Shown here piece by piece: positions 48,782 through 60,660 of a stretch of DNA of 64,000 bases (the stretch's first letter is position 1; each line of letters opens with the position of its first letter). Source of the stretch: Wyeomyia smithii (lineage: Eukaryota; Arthropoda; Insecta; Diptera; Culicidae). The stretch is taken from assembly GCF_029784165.1 (NCBI RefSeq), contig NC_073695.1:194082857-194146856 (forward strand), read 5' to 3'. The notes below the pieces were generated by a model that saw only the letters and a program-made list of their open reading frames with translations, was not told the DNA's origin and did no database searches. Both the position numbers and the translations under genes were made by a program.

Positions 48782-49299
48782 GTAAGTTGATGCGTAATGA
48801 TAATGGCTAGGGGCACAAAAATTCATAGGAATGGTTGAAAAGCTATAATCATTCATTTTTTTCAGTTTGAGCTTTTGGAGTGCATATATTTTCGTTTTGC
48901 TGGACGATTTATGTATGTAATATATTTTAAAAAACAAACAATGTAATTAGAGGGCAAGCAAATAACGGACTAATCAATTTCAGACAAACCCTTCAACAAA
49001 ATACCAATGGTTAAAAAAGATTAAAAAAAACTTTTCAATCAATAAAGCCCAACTAGAAAAATATTTGATTTGATTAGAAATTGAACCTAATGTTCAATAG
49101 CGGTCACTAATCAGAATTGGTTTTAGATAAAGATCCAAAATCTCGTGAGAGATCCTATAATTTGACAGTTCTCGATAACGAACCCTTTAATTCACAGGCA
49201 AACCTAAGCCATTCTAGTTTTCGCTCCATAACTTGAGATTTTAATGACTAATACACAAAACGGTTATTTCTCCGTGGATTTCTTAAGGTCGACTTGTCA

Positions 49300-52200
49300 A
49301 CATACAAGCTAGATTTCATTTGAATCGAGAAGTCTGAGGCAACTCTTCTGCTACTTGACATAGAAATGTTTTGTGCCCTCCAAAACATCCAACCCTCCTA
49401 ATTGAAGGATACCCAGGGTTATTACTATCGATCCTTAATATGCGGATGTTTTCAAAAAAATTCGAATAACCCTCAAACGCTCATTGGTATCTGGTGACGC
49501 CGAAGCGAACAAAATGTAATTATTCCACGCACCAGCCTCCGGCCAGCGTTGCCAGCCAGCGGCGCTCTGCACAGTCAGTCACAGTCGCCACATAAACCCA
49601 ACCCGACAAGCCGTCACGTTTCGTTGGTGATAAAATTTCATTGCGCTAAAAAGCGTTGTCTCAATTCATTGCAGAAAAAAACGGAAAACAGCTTGGCCAA
49701 CAAAAAAAAATCGAACGAAAATTGCACAAAAGGAAGGAAGCGCATATAACCTCACCCGTCCCAATGTTGTTCCCCTAACCTCCAATGCCTGCGGCATCTT
49801 AAATTTAACCTGAGAGCAGCAAGAAAAAAAAAACGCTGGCAAGAACATAAATAAGCACGTTTAGTCTACTCGTCTGCTATAATATTACGGAAGAGCACCC
49901 CAACTTCGACGAGGGGCCGGGCCGAGAAGCTCGTGAAAGGGAAAAGCAGGGGTTCAGCCGAGGAAAAGCGACTTCCTCCACCCTCCCTCGATATTATTCC
50001 TTGTAAACATTTTTTATGCAACTAAGAAATTCTCACAATCACCGACACACTGTTGGTGTGATTCGAGAGCGAGAGAGTAATAGCGAATGTGATTTGGAAT
50101 CTGCTCAGTTTGCGAATGTGTTCGTGTATGGTACTGTATTCGACTATAGTGGGTTGGCCTGCCAGAATGGAGGAATGGTATGCAAATCATATGATATGGC
50201 CAGGTAACTCACCGACCTCCGATCGGGTGTATGGGAGAACTCAGTGTATACCAATACAACATGCCGAACGACAGCGGAGACGCTATCGAACACATGTTTC
50301 GGAATTTTAGAGCAAGATAGCAAACTAGCGTATGCGCAGGCATTATTTTCGCGATTTCCGCGTTCGGAGTTGCTTCGTTTGCTGTAGCTGTCATTCGGTT
50401 ATGCCTTTCGAGGTCGTCCGACAGTCGTACTTTTTTTCATTCACTAGAAACGCGTTGTGTCAATCAGAAACGAATAACCATCATTATTAGAGTGTGTAAA
50501 CATTCAAAGCTGGGTGCAGTTAGCAGTGGGCAGATAAGTACAATGGTATTGATATTCGAGGAGCACCTGTCTTCATTCTATTATCTTGATATTCGGAATT
50601 TGAATTCACGAACCTGACTATGTGATGGCCTTCGTTTCGTTCAAGCTCGGCTATCGATTCTCTTCGACCGAACCCAACCGATCTCACCCGATCTTACGTT
50701 CGGGTAAGATCGTACTCCGACAAGTTATACGCTAACGTTTAGTTTTATGGCTTGCTCACATGGTACATTTTGCGCATAACGGCTAATCGTCGTCGTAAGA
50801 AATATCTTGACATGATAGTTTTCTCACGAACGATGCTAATTAGTTGTCAAAACAAACGCGATTACTTTCGTTTGTTGTCGAATCGAAGCAAGTGCACTCG
50901 AAGAAGAGCGCACGACGAAAGCAGTAGATCGATACGTCACTCGGTTTATAGCGCAGGAATGTGTGGCGATCCGTGCTTGTTAGTAATATTGGCGAACGCA
51001 GGAAATTGGCAGAACGGCCACCGAAAAATACGAATGAAAGCAGAGAAGCGGTCAATGTACCTAAACTGCCAAGGTCACGAAGCAAGCCCGTTTCACCGTT
51101 GCGTTTCGGTTCGCGCTCCGAAGTCATACCCTCCCTCATCATTCCATTCCGAGGGGTCGCGCATCATGTCGATATGCAGCCGGCCTCGTTTGGCCCCAAG
51201 TCAGGTTGGAATTATCGCTTATCTTGTTTTTTTTTTCTCTCTCTCCGCGTCTGTTCTTACTTCTTCGCTGTACAGTTTTGTTTTTATTCATAGCAAAGGT
51301 ATTCGGGTTACTTTTTTTGTGGTAAACGTGGATGTAATGAAAAATGGCTTCATATTTTGTATACTCTTTTTTATTGTGAATTAGGTTTAAATGTTTCAGA
51401 TGCCATACGGCATCACCCGCGGAATATGGACAAAGTTTCCGGAGAAGGTTGTCGCCATAATGACAAGTTTAAATATTTGCGTATCATGAAATTGTTCACA
51501 AAAATAATGGGATAACTTTTGCCCTTGATACTTTGATACATTTCTCAAAGCAGACAGAATCTTAAATTTTATGTTAAAGTTTTTGTTTCAACGTAAAACC
51601 TAACTCCGAATTACTCGAAGTCGGAATGTGATACCGTTGTTCTATAGAAAATTAGAACATTTCGTCTCTTTTGAAGGGTAAAAAGAAAAGCATAATCATT
51701 TGCATTGTTGTTATCTTCATCTATTTTGGAAAGTGGACGCATGGTCGTTTTTGATTTTGACATCTCCATCAATGTCGTTGTAAAGAAACTGATCTTACAA
51801 CTCTAGATAACATTAACGTGCCGTTAAATAAAACTTTTACAAAACTCACATATGAATTTAAAATAACACTTGAATGCCAGGAGTTCCATATATTTTCGTA
51901 AAATTTCTACAAATTCGTCAAAACTCAAACATATTTTTTAAACAAATTTTCAAAATTCCAAATATTTATCGAATTTACTCAAAGTAAACTGCATTTAGGA
52001 TAATTTACATTATTCTGGGAATGTACAGTAACGTTTGACTAAAACTAGAAATAGAAGGAAGGCATAATATAATTTTAAACGATTTATGTAGAATTGATTT
52101 ACCAGGAAATTAATAAAATATTAATTCCAGAGCTAGTATATGGCGATGTGAGATTTTAACCATAAAAATCGTTTCGTTCCCAAATTGAAATTTTTTGTTC

Positions 52201-52396
52201 AGAAATCATCGTTTGCCATGAATGCATCGAATGATAGCATATTTCAAATAGAATGCATGATTTTAGTGGAAGATCAATTTTACAGACAAACAGACGTGTC
52301 TCTTCGAACGAAAATCCTGAAAAATCTTCCTCCTTATTCGAAACGTTACACTCATGCGCCCCCATGCTAGCTAATTACCTAATTACCTACTTAGAG
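49300..52396. other. Mostly unique, GC-richer DNA; unrecognised 210-codon frame
   Basis: Around 49,500-51,300 composition is richer in GC and no transposon is seen. A plus-strand frame at 50,752-51,384 (210 codons) is the longest in the window not explained by repeats. It has a basic N-terminal half and a hydrophobic stretch near the C-terminus (about YLVFFFSLSASVLTSSLYSF), but no domain I know. A perfect inverted repeat cgatcttac/gtaagatcg with a 6-nt loop lies at 50,689-50,712. A fragment of the 10.6-kb MITE lies at ~51,397-51,435. South of 51,450 it is AT-rich. Confidence 0.3.
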
Positions 52397-52514
52397 GACC
52401 CCCCCCCTACCCCTCCGTGGACAACTGCCTAATAAATTCTAAAAAAAAATGGATGGACCGTGGACATTACGCCACCCCCCAAAGCTGTCCACGTGGTATG
52501 TGGACTGTGGACCC
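52397..52514. mobile_element. Short GC-edged repeat, copy 2
   Basis: It matches 43,902-44,020 in order: poly(C), tccgtggacaactg, A-run, ggaccgtggacatta, cccccc, aaagctgtccacgtggtatg. The poly(C) runs are shorter here. No clear target duplication was found, so its mobility is inferred from the two separate copies. Confidence 0.5.
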
Positions 52515-54850
52515 TTATTTTTTCGTAAAACGGTTTTTGTCTTTGCTAATGGGTGTGCACTGTGCAGGCTTGCTTAAATCAACACAAGCGGCATTACTGA
52601 TGGTTTTTGTCTTTGATAATGACACTAGCGGCATTATTGCCCACTAAGCATTCAAAATTATCGTTATTTTCCTGGTCGATGAAATCGTCATCGAGTGGCA
52701 CGTCTGTTTGTCTGTGGGACCACCTTTGAGAATTCCTCATGATGTAAACGAAAAAAAATTCATAGCCACAGGGGTTTCTTGGGCACATACCAGTACCCAT
52801 TTTTAAAGAGCAGGCTTGGAAATGGTCATGGTAGAACAACCTTTCGCTGCGATAACCGACTTTTTTCTTCTGACGATGGCAAGGCTCGCTGTTTTAATAC
52901 ATTCTTGAACAAAAATGTCAAACGAGTACGCGCCACTTCGACGTTTTTTTCTTCAAACGTATTTTGACAATTTTTTTAGCAATGAGAATTACGCACGTTG
53001 TGTGCGGAGGTTTTGAAAATTAGTCATATGATTGATCTTGTAATTTCGCAATATAAACAGAACGAAGTAGACAGAAATAGGCCAAAATACCATCGCCAAA
53101 CGAATGACAGTGTGCATCGCTTCGATGCGCGAGTGTCAATTGACCATCTGTTCTTTGTGTGAGAGGCCAAAATCGAACGAGGTCTGTAATAAAAATGTTA
53201 TAAGATTTATTTATTATGAAGTCTTCTCCATTGAAGCCGTTTATTGTGCAAGATTAAACTTTTTTGTCCATTTCTAGCTCAAAATCTTCACCTTACAGTT
53301 CACATTCTGGTACTGAAATAGAAATTTTGCTAACCATCAATATTAGAATTAACAGATTTGAATTTATGTGCCCGGTTCATTTCTAGTTTTGGGTTTTTTT
53401 TATACATTTCGAGTGAAACAACTTATTTAGACTGTAACCGAAAATCATCAATCCTTTTGAAGTGGTTCCCGTAACTCTTAGTTCAGCTATTCACATTTTC
53501 AATAAGATATGTCTTTTCGAGTTGAAAATTTTAGCGTGTAATATATCATAGAATTCTACTGTGCCAAAAACGCCATCGAAATCCTCTCAACCACAATCAC
53601 TGATTGATCGAGATAATAACTGACCTGGAAAAAATCCTTTCTGAAACTGTAATGCAACGGAGACAAGCTTACTTGACATGATTTATTCTTTGTATCGCTT
53701 GGTACGATAAACAAACATCATTTGACCACCAAATAGTGCCACCATACATGTATGTATATATTGCCAACCTTCGCGTGGAACAACGAACCCCCCGGTCTGA
53801 GGAGGCGACTAACAACGCAATAACCCACTTTTATCCGCCACTCAACCACATGTTCGAAAGAAAACCCTACCAAAAGAAAGGGGAGCCCATCATCATCATC
53901 GACAAAAACAGCTTCAACAACCGTTCACGCGATGCGACGAAGAGAAGGAAAAAAGGTACAAACGACGAGAAAATACTAACGAACGAACAAACCACCGATT
54001 TACCTGCTTACCTCCTCACCTGAAGTTGCAAGCTCTAGTGCCGAGCCGAGTCCGACAGCAGTGTCGGGAAGCAGGCGGAGGAGGGTTGTGACAGAGGGCA
54101 AGTATCATTTTAAAACCGGTTCCTGGTCAGCAGAGACAGCAAGGTTGAAGTGAAATTGTCTATGGACCGTTCTCGCGCTGGTACTGTCAAACGGTGTTCC
54201 AAACGAACGCATCCCAAAGCCATATCTACCGAGCGCTTCAGATCTGGACCACTGTGGTCAAAATACGAACCTATTAGTAGGTCTTAGGATCAACGGACTC
54301 TCGAGCAGCGAGAATAAGGGGGTACTAGAATTGGCAACGAATAGAAAGAACGAATAGATGGGGACTACCAGCAACAGGCAACAAAAAATGTCCGTTTACT
54401 GGAGAGGAATTCACAACCAAATTGAAGCAAGGCGATGGCAGGTATTTAAATTGATGGTTGATTTAGATATTCGGAATGAAGTTGGCTGTTGTGTTTTTGA
54501 CGTTGACTAACGTCTATATCGAAGTTAGGCCTCTGAATTTAAAAATCTAGTAATTCAACCAGGGAAAACCAGAGAAAAGTGGTCAGGTTTTGAGCGCTTA
54601 TTTTGCAGTCATCTATAATCAGGTTTTCGAGGTTTTGGCATCAATCGATCAGAAATTCTTTTACGGTTAAATTTATGTAACAAAAACAAACTATTGTTTG
54701 AGATACACTATTGAAAAATTGGTAATTAATATCGATTGTCTAAATCATACCGCGCAGCCAATCACTACCTCTCTTCCCAAGCACAGTCGACACTAACGGA
54801 TACAATCGATCTGACTTTGTTGTTATTGTTGTTGTCACTTTCTGTTTCCG
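52515..54850. other. Unique DNA, no gene seen
   Basis: Short duplicated phrase tggtttttgtctttg near 52,535 and 52,600. A 95-codon basic frame at 53,736-54,023 has no recognisable domain. Otherwise featureless. Confidence 0.4.
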
Positions 54851-54857
54851 ATGTTTA

Positions 54858-55800
54858 TGCTGCTGCTAGCGGAAAAAAACCTTGCAAATATGCATCTTTT
54901 TGTTGGTGTTAATTTTACGACAGCGGCCGGCGCCCCATCATTCTGATTCCAAAACCGCACCAGTGACATGCGGACGCTAGGTGATAGCAGCTGAAAGGAG
55001 GAAATACAAAATAGTACCGGTCATCTCGTGCCGGTTTCACCCGTAATGCTGGTGGCTTTAGTAGTAAATGGCTACTGCAAAACACTTAAATGGCTGGAAT
55101 TCTGGACGGACTAACCAGGAAACTATAATCGGCAACTGGCACCTTTTGGTGCCTCTAAATTTTGTTACAGAAGCGGCAAATTGAATTTTCTGTTTTACCA
55201 AATGATGCTGCTAGCGGAAAAAACCTTGCAAAAATGCATGTTTGTGTTGGTGTTAATATTATGACAGCGGCCGGCGCAGCTTTCAAGAAACATTTGTCTC
55301 TTCCATTCCATAATTTATGTAGCCCATCCCTCTTTTAATTTATCTGACGAAGCCTTGGTATAAAACGTACCGTTCGAACATTTCACCCCATCAGTTTCAT
55401 TACTAAACCGTACCGGCTACATACGGACGCTATCTTGAAAGAATTCTGGACGGACTGACCAAAAACATGGATATATTCGGCACCTGGCCCCTTTTGGTGC
55501 CTCGAAATTTTGTTACAGAAGCGGCTAATTGAATTTTCTGTTTTATTACAAAATGCTGCTGCTAGCGGAAAAAAAGTAGGAGGGTGGCATTCAAGACACG
55601 ACCGCATGACGTTGACTACCGTATTCTTAAAAAAATAGTACCGGTCATTTCGTGCCGGTTTCACCCGTTATGCTGGTGGCTGTTAGTAATAAATGGCTAC
55701 TGCAAAATACTAAAATGGCTGGAATTCTGGACGAGAATAATCGGAAACTGGTACCTTTTGGAGCCACGAAATTTTGTTACAGAAGTTTTGTAAAAGAAGC
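54858..55800. repeat. ~346-bp satellite-like tandem repeat, ~2.7 units
   Basis: Units start near 54,858, 55,204 and 55,553 with gctgctagcggaaaaaa. Shared parts include gttggtgttaat and acagcggccggcgc, a 'cggacgcta' module, tcgtgccggtttcacccgt (absent from unit 2), ggctggaattctggac and aaattttgttacagaag. Unit 2 has a replaced middle and unit 3 is interrupted or bounded by the inverted repeats of the element at 55,575-55,899. Divergence between units is moderate. Confidence 0.7.
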
Positions 55801-55899
55801 GTTGCAATTCCCTCTACTATTTGCTTCAATGGAATATTTTTTTTTAAGAATACGGTAGTCAACGTCATGCGGTCGTGTCTTGAATACCACCCTCCTACT
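55575..55899. mobile_element. MITE with ~55-60-bp inverted ends (325 bp)
   Basis: The left end agtaggagggtggcattcaa, then gacacgaccgcatgacgttg and actaccgtattctta, returns inverted at ~55,846-55,899 with one mismatch early on. TA is present within both ends, so a Tc1/mariner-type TA duplication is possible but cannot be separated from the palindrome. Its interior is a satellite unit of the 54.9-55.8 kb array. Confidence 0.65.
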
Positions 55900-55904
55900 T
55901 TTTT

Positions 55905-57578
55905 TTTCTTCTCGAACATCAAGCTTAAGCAACACTGACTGACTCATCGGTTGATGACCTGAGATGGAGTAGTAAAAAATATATAAATATGTTAACAATA
56001 TTGGCTCCAATACAAACTGATTGTAAGAACCCTGAACGTCAGCATTATCATTCCTAACATCATAAATATTAATGGCGAAAGAGTCTGGGTACCGAACCGT
56101 GCTGCCTCACAATATAAACTGATGGAATCAAAGGCAACTAAACACCATATTGCCAAAACTGGTACATGTTTGCCACTGGTTCTGAAATGTGAAATTATTT
56201 AATCCACCACATTCCATCGCTCACCAATTTCAAACTAAACCGCCGGCAATTACCAAACAACACGCAACCACAACAAAACAAACTGACTGCATTGGCTTGC
56301 GGGTCTGTCGAGCATTACTACTTATCAAGATTCGGTCTGTGCCTCGATTACCGAGAGCAACAACCCGCGAATTGCACCGAAATGTAACCGGATTATCAGT
56401 TTTGTTTTGGCCGCGGAGGCGGCACGTGGTTAGGTTTGGCATTTAGCTTGTTGTCGTGACACATGGTAGCGTCGCGACGCCGCGTACGAATCGTCGCCCG
56501 TGGGAGGGACACAGCGCCAGCGGAACAATGGTAATCTTCAGACAGACTCGCCGGGTGCTGTTGAAGTCCAGACGGGTTTATCGATTTTAGGTTGCGACCC
56601 CGGGAGTGTGCTAACACGAGAAAGGCACGCCATTCTGGTCCATTTAACAAGTTGCACTTAGTTTTAATTGTGTTTCTATTGAAAAGTTAGATAATTTACT
56701 CGCCCTTGCGATTGGGGTTTTTTGTTTTGTTCTGCGTAGGGTGAACGACTTGGAAAGTGGGAAAAGTCGATTTATGTGCGGTTTTTCGTGTCTCGGCGAC
56801 AGTGGAATTTGTTTACGAGGTCCAGATTTTATCTTAATTTATAATTAGACACATTTCTTCTCTGCTTCGTACCTTATTGTAGACCACGACCAGACTAATT
56901 AACTCAAATCTAAGTCTAGTGAATCTCATTATTACTACAGTAAACATTGCCTTATAATGTTAGAAGCTATTGTTTTGATCGAAGTTCAGAGCAGAGCACC
57001 AATAAAACAATGCTGAAACATGTTTTCATCAGGCGATACACTGTTATACATTATGATAAACTACATTTTTTCTTATACCCTTTCGTCTCAAACAAAATAA
57101 CTGAGAATGCAAAATGAATGCATGTGCAAAATGAGACGTCTGATGAAAAAAAACTTTTTTTAACACAAAAATATTCATTCTTAAAACTTAGTTGTCGTAC
57201 ATCCTTCACGGAGCTGCTGAATAGTTTCATTATGTTTGATTTATCTTCTCAAGTTTCTTTTAGCAGTTAGGCAGTGCTTCTTATTACGTTTATCAACGAT
57301 ACATCACTGAACCTAATTATTATAGAAGCAATGGTGATAGTGAGATATCAGGGTGTCTAGCGGAATTTTCAGAATGTTTCGCTGTTTAAAAAGAATTTTG
57401 CCCTAAGAATCCAATTTTGCTTCCTGCTAAAATCGATTGAAAAACTCTACATAAGTGAAAATACCATTACACTTTTCTGCATAGATTTCGAAGTCAACGG
57501 TTCGGATCACAATTGGACAGGTGTCACACATCGAGACCAGGGAATTGAAATAAAGCATTTATGTTTCATGCATCCAAG
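55905..57578. other. Unique DNA, no gene seen
   Basis: No gene or clear repeat. A GC-richer part (56,290-56,620) gives overlapping frames of 70-85 codons. At 57,352 the sequence cagggtgtctagcgg resembles a DNA-transposon end, but no partner end was found. Confidence 0.4.
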
Positions 57579-57581
57579 ATA

Positions 57582-57831
57582 CACTAAAGTTGCTTTTTAC
57601 GCGGCTTTTTTACGCGGATTTCGGAATTTACGCGGTTTTTTCTTACGCGGATTCCGGAATTTACGCGGTTTTTTTACGCGGATTCCAGAATTTACGCGTT
57701 TTTTTTACGCGAATTCGGTTTCCCTTCACTCGGAATGCAAAATTAACGATGGTTTTTTTTACGCAGATTCCGGAATTTACGCGGTTTTTTTTACGCGGCA
57801 CGTATCCCCCGCGTAAGGAGCGACTCTAGTG
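57582..57831. mobile_element. TA-flanked MITE with an internal minisatellite (250 bp)
   Basis: The left end CACTAAAGTTGCTTTTTACG is inverted at the right end (CACTAGAGTCGCTCCTTACG in reverse). TA flanks both (57,580-57,581 and 57,832-57,833). The interior is a run of ~25-33-bp units, acgcggattccggaatttacgcgg plus a T-run, that reads through as a repeated peptide in two frames. A related phrase (atgcgaatttcggaatttcc) occurs in the 14.5/15.2-kb duplication. Confidence 0.7.
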
Positions 57832-57969
57832 TATTTAGTGTAAAAAATAAACTACAAATTTTGTTTTGGTTTATATTTTTCGATAAGCATTTCAAAACTA
57901 CAACGAATTCAAGTCGATCGATTATTGATCAGTGTTTTTTGACGTAGAATTACGTCTCACCGCAACATA

Positions 57970-58828
57970 TATAGGGGTACCAATTGAAAAACCGAAAACA
58001 TCGAAAATTGAGAAAGGTTTCCCGGGATTACCTTCTCCCGGGATTCCAGATCCCGGTAATAGAAATATTGATTCCCGGAATTCCCGAGTTCCTCGAAAAT
58101 TTCGCAAGATTTAATATAGTTTCCCATACAATATTGGATTTTATCCAAACATCCAAATATCTATCGAAACGCAAAAGTTACGTCGCCAAAGTGTACAGCA
58201 GCTTCAAAGGGTGCTGAAAATAAATAATAAAATAATTAATAAAACTCAGACAGTGTAACTTGGATCGTGGCCGGGATTTCACATCAAAAAGCATTTTCGC
58301 AGGTTAATTATGTTGGCATTCAAATGCTCTAGAACTTACCTGCCTAACATTCAGCTTTATCTTCAACAAACTTGAAGTATTGGACACTCCACTTTCTAAA
58401 CAAATGTAACAAGAGCTGGAATCGGTGATTTAGAAGTATACTAGAAATCAAACACCAGCGGTGATTCAGTGAAGTTAGCCAAAGTTTTACTGAAAGAAAT
58501 AACATTATTTGGGCTTAACGGAAAATTGTCAGTGGAGCTAAAGCGATTGTTCGACGACATGAAAACCCTGAAACTTACTCCTCTGCTAAACATTTGCGAC
58601 AAGTCATGAATTTCTGGTGTGAACTTGAATAAGATTTGTTTTTAAATCGTTTTTCATACTGATTAATAATGAAATTGTAAACGATTTTTTTATGCCTTTT
58701 ATTTATAAACTCTATTCGAAATCTCATTCTCGCCAAGAAATTTTTTCCAATCCCGATTCTCGGGAAAGGATATTTTTCATTCCCGTTTCCCAGGAAATCA
58801 ATTTCCAGGAATATTGCTAACCCTAGTT
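57970..58828. mobile_element. Possible hAT-like element with CCCGGGATT-rich ends
   Basis: The left side starts taggggtaccaattg and soon shows tttcccgggatt and tcccgggattcc. The right side ends with attcccgtttcccaggaa and ggaatattgctaacccta (reverse: TAGGGTTAGCAATATTCC). The ends are only loosely inverted, and no 8-bp duplication was found. The interior contains an open stretch with ELKRLFDDMKTLKLTPLL near 58,530-58,600 that I cannot assign. Confidence 0.3.
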
Positions 58829-59565
58829 AGTAATTTTCACAAATGCACTACCTTATGTATAATTGCGTCATTCAGGGTCCCTGATCTCTAAAATTTTGTA
58901 ATCTGTTTGCAAAGCTGTTAGTATCATTTGTAGTTTGTTTAGAAGTGTTGATTTTAATAAAGTTACTGCATAGAAAGTCTAGTTTTCATTACAGCAGAAC
59001 AACATTTTATCTGTCACTCGAAAATATTTTGTTTCGAGTGAGAATGCCTAATCTCAAATGAAAAAAAGCGTTCAGTTTGTTTTTTTTTTTTTGGTCATGT
59101 CATCATCGGAAACGACGGAAATCAGAAAAGTCTTTGGAATCTTCGTGGCATGTGAGTGCGCGATTGGGTGACACGAATGAAGTGAATATTATTAAATTAT
59201 ACTATTAAATTAAAAAAATTGTAAAATTGAAATTGAATAATAAATCCTTTCAACAAAAGTTAAACGAAGAATGACTTGCAAGTTGGGTTTAAACTTTTTT
59301 TACGATTCAAGAAACCGTTACTAAATCAAATCATATCAGTTTCACTTTTCCTAAAAACTACCAGGTCTGCGTCGTGAAGAATCCAAACATCTGATTTGAA
59401 GCGACACGCTGAAATCCATTTGCTATAGTTTGCAGTAGTAAGCTCACTAGCAAAGAACTATATTGGACGAGGCAAATATTTTCCCAATGTTTTGTTTGGC
59501 TAATAAGACAGCAAATACTTAATTTGTTGGCCGACGGACCGTTTACCGGTAAAAAGTTGCACGAA

Positions 59566-59741
59566 TTAGAGATGTCCAGCTTCTTCTGTCTTGGGCAGTT
59601 GTTTTCCAGTCACCTCGTACACCAGTAGATCGTGTATCTTCTGCCACTGCGTACATCCACCGAGTATGAGACCTACCAAGATAGTTTTGGTACCTATCAC
59701 GTCAGGTATTCTGGCTGCATGTCCAGCCAGGTGTGTGTAAT
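59566..59741 (-). pseudogene. RTE-like LINE C-terminal fragment (downstream half)
   Basis: The minus strand reads THLAGHAARIPD and then GLILGGCTQWQKIHD, matching the 'WAGHVARMP' C-terminal region of RTE-type LINE proteins, as in the element at 39.5 kb but clearly a different family. It is split from its upstream half (60,777-61,195) by the Foldback-like element. Removing that element and one 9-bp repeat rejoins RMNHELY and THLAGHAAR in one frame. The fragment ends near 59,566. Confidence 0.65.
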
Positions 59742-59844
59742 GATGACACCCCGTTAAGCATACAGACGCGAGGCATACGGACGCGAGGCATAGTACGCTA
59801 GGCATAATGGACGGCAGGCATACGGACACGAGGCATATGGACGC

Positions 59845-60068
59845 GAGGCCGAATGGACGCGAGGCCGAATGGACGCGAGGCCGAATGGACGCGAGGCCGA
59901 ATGGACGCGAGGCCGAATGGACGCGAGGCCGAATGGACGCGAGGCCGAATGGACGCGAGGCCGAATGGACGCGAGGCCGAATGGACGCGAGGCCGAATGG
60001 ACGCGAGGCCGAATGGACGCGAGGCCGAACGGACGCGAGGCCGAATGAACGCTAGGCCGAAAGGACAC
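59845..60068 (+). repeat. 16-bp minisatellite, left Foldback arm (14 units)
   Basis: The unit gaggccgaatggacgc repeats exactly 11 times from 59,845 to 60,020, followed by three variant units (gaggccgaacggacgc, gaggccgaatgaacgc, taggccgaaaggacac). The exact identity of 11 units points to recent expansion by slippage or unequal exchange. The long open frames on both strands here are produced by the repeat. Confidence 0.97.
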
Positions 60069-60503
60069 AAGGCCAAGGGGAAGTGATATGGAATGTGTTA
60101 TTATCGTCATCATCAACACAGCATTCGATAACATGTATTTCGATAACATTTGAAAAGCAATACACTCGCGGCCTTCGGCCGACTCGCTGTCCGAGCGAAT
60201 GCTGTCCTTACTCGCTACCGCTCGTTCGGACTTAACTAAGGGAAGAAAACTCTGTTTGAGTAGACCTAGCAAACCAGTAGATCAGTCGTTTGGGTGCGAG
60301 AGGCCGCCGCTTCCGACGGCGGGTCGGCGGCCGGCTCGGACTGCGGAAACCACGGCGGCTTAGTGCCGCCTCGTTTCCTTGCCCTCGATTATGCGTCTTC
60401 GCCGCATGATTTCAAGAAAGGTATTATACCCAACCTAAACTCTTTAGGAATATAATAACACCTGAACTACATAATTGGATCTCATGCGATCGTGCAACAT
60501 CGC

Positions 60504-60660
60504 ATTCGGCCTCGCGTCCATTCGGCCTTGCGTCCATTCGGCCTCGCGTCCATTCGGCCTCGCGTCCAATCAGCCTCGCGTCCATTCGGCCTCGCGTCCA
60601 TTCGGCCTCGCGTCCATTCGGCCTCGCGTCCATTCGGCCTCGCGTCCGTTATGCCTTGTG
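60504..60660 (-). repeat. 16-bp minisatellite, right Foldback arm (~9 units)
   Basis: Inverted form attcggcctcgcgtcc from 60,504, about nine units, two with single changes (ccttgcg; aatcagcc). It then grades into degenerate atgcctcgcgtc-type units to the element's end. Unit number differs from the left arm and from copy 1 near 5.7 kb. Confidence 0.92.

Larger units (their letters stand above)
47111..49294. repeat. 1,092-bp tandem duplication, copies apparently identical
   Basis: Copy 1 is 47,111-48,202 and copy 2 is 48,203-49,294, with an exact offset of 1,092 bp. By eye I found no difference between them, including the GATGATGATGATGA tract. At the breakpoints the three bases TGT are shared. 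Such identity means either a very recent duplication or an assembly error. Each copy holds the same exon-like segment (47,621-47,689 and 48,713-48,781). Confidence 0.9.

Noticed and set aside
57568..57829. Repeated peptide frames of 79-82 codons
   Set aside because: They are read-through of the MITE's internal minisatellite.
59754..60272. 172-codon minus-strand open frame and its overlapping plus-strand frames
   Set aside because: Produced by the 16-bp minisatellite, which leaves several frames open on both strands. The peptide is a plain repeat with no independent support.
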